Source of the DNA: Candidatus Bathyarchaeota archaeon
Lineage (GTDB): Archaea; Thermoproteota; Bathyarchaeia; Bathyarchaeales; B26-1
Length of the DNA stretch: 7,125 nucleotides
NCBI GenBank assembly: GCA_018396795.1
Contig: JAGTRH010000067.1
Span: 1 to 7,125, forward strand
Reading direction: 5' to 3'
Shown: positions 6,035 through 7,125 of the stretch, one piece after another
Layout: each line of letters opens with the position of its first letter
Position numbering within the stretch: the stretch's first letter is position 1
Made by a program: the position numbers and the translations under genes
The notes under the pieces: generated by a model
The model's database searches: none
What the model was told of the DNA's origin: nothing
The model's input: the letters and a program-made list of their open reading frames with translations, nothing else

Positions 6035-7045
6035 TTGAGAAGGGGAAGTGTTCTAGACTTTTTCTTAAAAGAAGCTAAAAAGGAAACTAAAAGGATTATC
6101 CTTCTTGATGGCGAAGATGAGAGGGTGATTAAGGCATCATATTTGGCTGTTCGTGAAAAGATAGCTGAACCTATATTGTTTGGCAAGAAAGTGGTTATCA
6201 ATGAAAAGGCTAAACAAATTGGTGTTGATTTAGCTGGAATAGAGATAGTGGAACAATTTCCCCCTGAAAAGTTATCACATTATTCAAAACTTTATTCAGA
6301 AATTAGAGGAATTAGTAGCCACTTAGCAGAAAAGATTATCAAAAAACCAATAATATTTGGCGCTCTAATGGTGAGAGCAGATGATGCAGACGGCATAGTA
6401 GGTGGTGCAACATATACAAGTGCTGAATTTATCGCAGCAATGCAACTTGTTATAGGAATAAGGGAAGGCGTAAGTGTTCCATCGAGCTTCTTTATAATGG
6501 ACATACCAGGTTTTAAAGGTGGAGAGAATGGAAAATTGATTTATGCGGATGCAGCCTTCAATCCTGACCCAAATCCAGAAGAATTAGCAGATATAGCTAT
6601 AATGACGGCATTATCTGCAAAAATGCTTCTTAACTGGCATCCTAGGGTTGCAATGCTATCATTTTCTACAAAGGGTAGTGCTGTACATCCAAAAGTTGAT
6701 AAGGTGATTAGAGCTACAGAAATAGCGAAATCCAAGGCTCCTCCGGGTGTAGATATAGATGGCGAACTACAGGCTGATGCAGCTATAGTACCAGAAGTAG
6801 CAAAAAAGAAGATAAAGGAAGAAAGTGCTGTAGCCGGCAAAGCCAATATATTAATTTTCCCCGACCTTGATTCAGCAAACATAGCTTACAAGTTGACTCA
6901 ATGGACTGCCAACGCTGGAGCATATGGTCCTATATTGCAAGGATTCAATAAGCCTGCTTCTGACTTATCTAGAGGCGCGACTGTTGAAGATATATTGGGT
7001 GTTATAGCAATTTGTGCAGTGAAAGCACAAAAAAATATAGGATAA
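6035..7045 (+). CDS. pta: phosphate acetyltransferase (phosphotransacetylase), single-domain form
   Basis: Converts acetyl-CoA plus phosphate to acetyl phosphate and CoA, reversibly. Family blocks seen in order: ILLDGEDERVIKAS; MVRADDADGIVGGATYTSAEFI; ADAAFNPDPNPEELADIAI; HPRVAMLSFSTKGSA; DGELQADAAIVPEV; GKANILIFPDLDSANIAYKL; and DLSRGATVEDI. In the last block S312, R313 and D319 keep the spacing of the catalytic S309, R310 and D316 of the Methanosarcina thermophila enzyme. At 336 residues it is the short form without the N-terminal regulatory domain of enterobacterial Pta. I chose TTG at 6035: family homology begins just after it (VLDFFLKEAKK), GTGAT (6024-6028) is well placed as a ribosome-binding site, and it follows the ACP stop by 7 nt. 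Alternatives GTG 5984 or ATG 5987 would overlap the ACP gene by about 40 nt and add non-family residues. A related phosphate butyryltransferase is possible but the motifs favour acetyl. Acetate kinase converges from the right. Confidence 0.92.
   Translation: MRRGSVLDFFLKEAKKETKRIILLDGEDERVIKASYLAVREKIAEPILFGKKVVINEKAKQIGVDLAGIEIVEQFPPEKLSHYSKLYSEIRGISSHLAEKIIKKPIIFGALMVRADDADGIVGGATYTSAEFIAAMQLVIGIREGVSVPSSFFIMDIPGFKGGENGKLIYADAAFNPDPNPEELADIAIMTALSAKMLLNWHPRVAMLSFSTKGSAVHPKVDKVIRATEIAKSKAPPGVDIDGELQADAAIVPEVAKKKIKEESAVAGKANILIFPDLDSANIAYKLTQWTANAGAYGPILQGFNKPASDLSRGATVEDILGVIAICAVKAQKNIG
7029..7035 (-). terminator. T7 tract downstream of ackA, inside the pta 3' end
   Basis: A run of seven A on the plus strand is a T7 on the minus strand, 13 nt past the ackA stop codon. 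It fits a U-tract archaeal terminator for ackA and lies within the last codons of pta. Confidence 0.4.
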
Positions 7046-7047
7046 TA

Positions 7048-7125
7048 TTACTTTTTAAAAACAGTTGATAAAGACTCTTCAGCTATAACTCTTTCCTCAT
7101 CAGTTGGTATCACAAAAACTTTAAC
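7048..7125 (-). CDS. ackA: acetate kinase, C-terminal fragment (gene runs off the window)
   Basis: Reading the minus strand from the right edge gives 25 codons, VKVFVIPTDEERVIAEESL and a few more residues, then TAA (7050-7048). The VIPTDEE..IA ending is the characteristic C-terminus of acetate kinase (VIPTNEE.LIA in many species) and unlike that of butyrate kinase. Acetate kinase makes acetate and ATP from acetyl phosphate and ADP, the step following Pta. The stop codons of ackA and pta are separated by 2 nt, so the two genes converge rather than forming an operon. The call rests on a short segment but is strengthened by the adjacent pta; the N-terminal 90% or more is outside the window. Confidence 0.82.
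   Translation of the reverse strand, partial: VKVFVIPTDEERVIAEESLSTVFKK
7052..7056 (+). terminator. T5 tract downstream of pta, inside the ackA 3' end
   Basis: T5 in CTTTTTAAAA begins 7 nt after the pta stop codon and lies within the last codons of the opposing ackA gene. It is the nearest candidate terminator for the operon and is weak. Confidence 0.3.

Noticed and set aside
6541..6882. Minus-strand ORF of 113 codons inside pta
   Set aside because: It lies wholly antisense to highly conserved Pta motifs and has a low-complexity Ser/Ala/Ile-rich translation; a shadow of the real gene.
7048..7125. Butyrate kinase rather than acetate kinase
   Set aside because: The VIPTDEE..IA ending is the acetate kinase C-terminal motif; butyrate kinases end differently. 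Only 25 codons are visible, so a small doubt remains.

Overview
The window looks archaeal. Ribosome-binding sites are of the GGTG/GGAGGT type, at least one start codon is TTG, and the main operon is preceded by a textbook archaeal promoter (purine-rich BRE plus CTTATATA) placed so that transcription begins about 25 nt before the chosen start. Base composition is AT-rich and genes are tightly packed. A single-domain phosphate acetyltransferase next to an acetate kinase, together with a thiolase-DUF35 pair, is the kind of content described for Bathyarchaeia-like archaea and some Methanosarcinales. The lineage is inference, not something the sequence states.

Left module (1-3112): a co-directional pair. 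The first gene is the 3' part of a SNF2-type helicase carrying a complete RecA2 domain and a C-terminal DUF3883 nuclease-like domain. It is followed after 29 nt by a metallo-beta-lactamase/beta-CASP protein distantly like archaeal RNase J. Helicase-DUF3883 proteins are typical of archaeal and bacterial defence or restriction islands, so this is probably the edge of such an island whose other members lie upstream. A T-rich dyad follows.

Gap (3113-3688): 576 bases without a convincing gene. It holds a T-rich terminator/promoter-like dyad, a tiny ORF with an unusually good ribosome-binding context, two short palindromes and, at its right end, the strong promoter of the next operon.

Right module (3689-7045): five co-directional genes encode an SCP2-type thiolase, a DUF35 zinc-ribbon/OB-fold partner, a holo-ACP synthase with a TTG start, an acyl carrier protein and phosphate acetyltransferase (Pta). 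Gaps are 5, 40, 17 and 7 nt. The C-terminus of acetate kinase (AckA) converges on Pta from the opposite strand with only 2 nt between stop codons.

The right module puts a carbon-carbon bond forming/cleaving enzyme, a complete ACP plus its activating enzyme, and an acyl-to-phosphate transferase under what looks like one promoter. ACP and AcpS are not part of core archaeal metabolism. The arrangement raises the possibility of an ACP-dependent acyl pathway that draws on, or drains into, the acetyl-CoA/acetyl-phosphate/acetate node. That link is inference from gene order. The individual family assignments are well supported by motifs.
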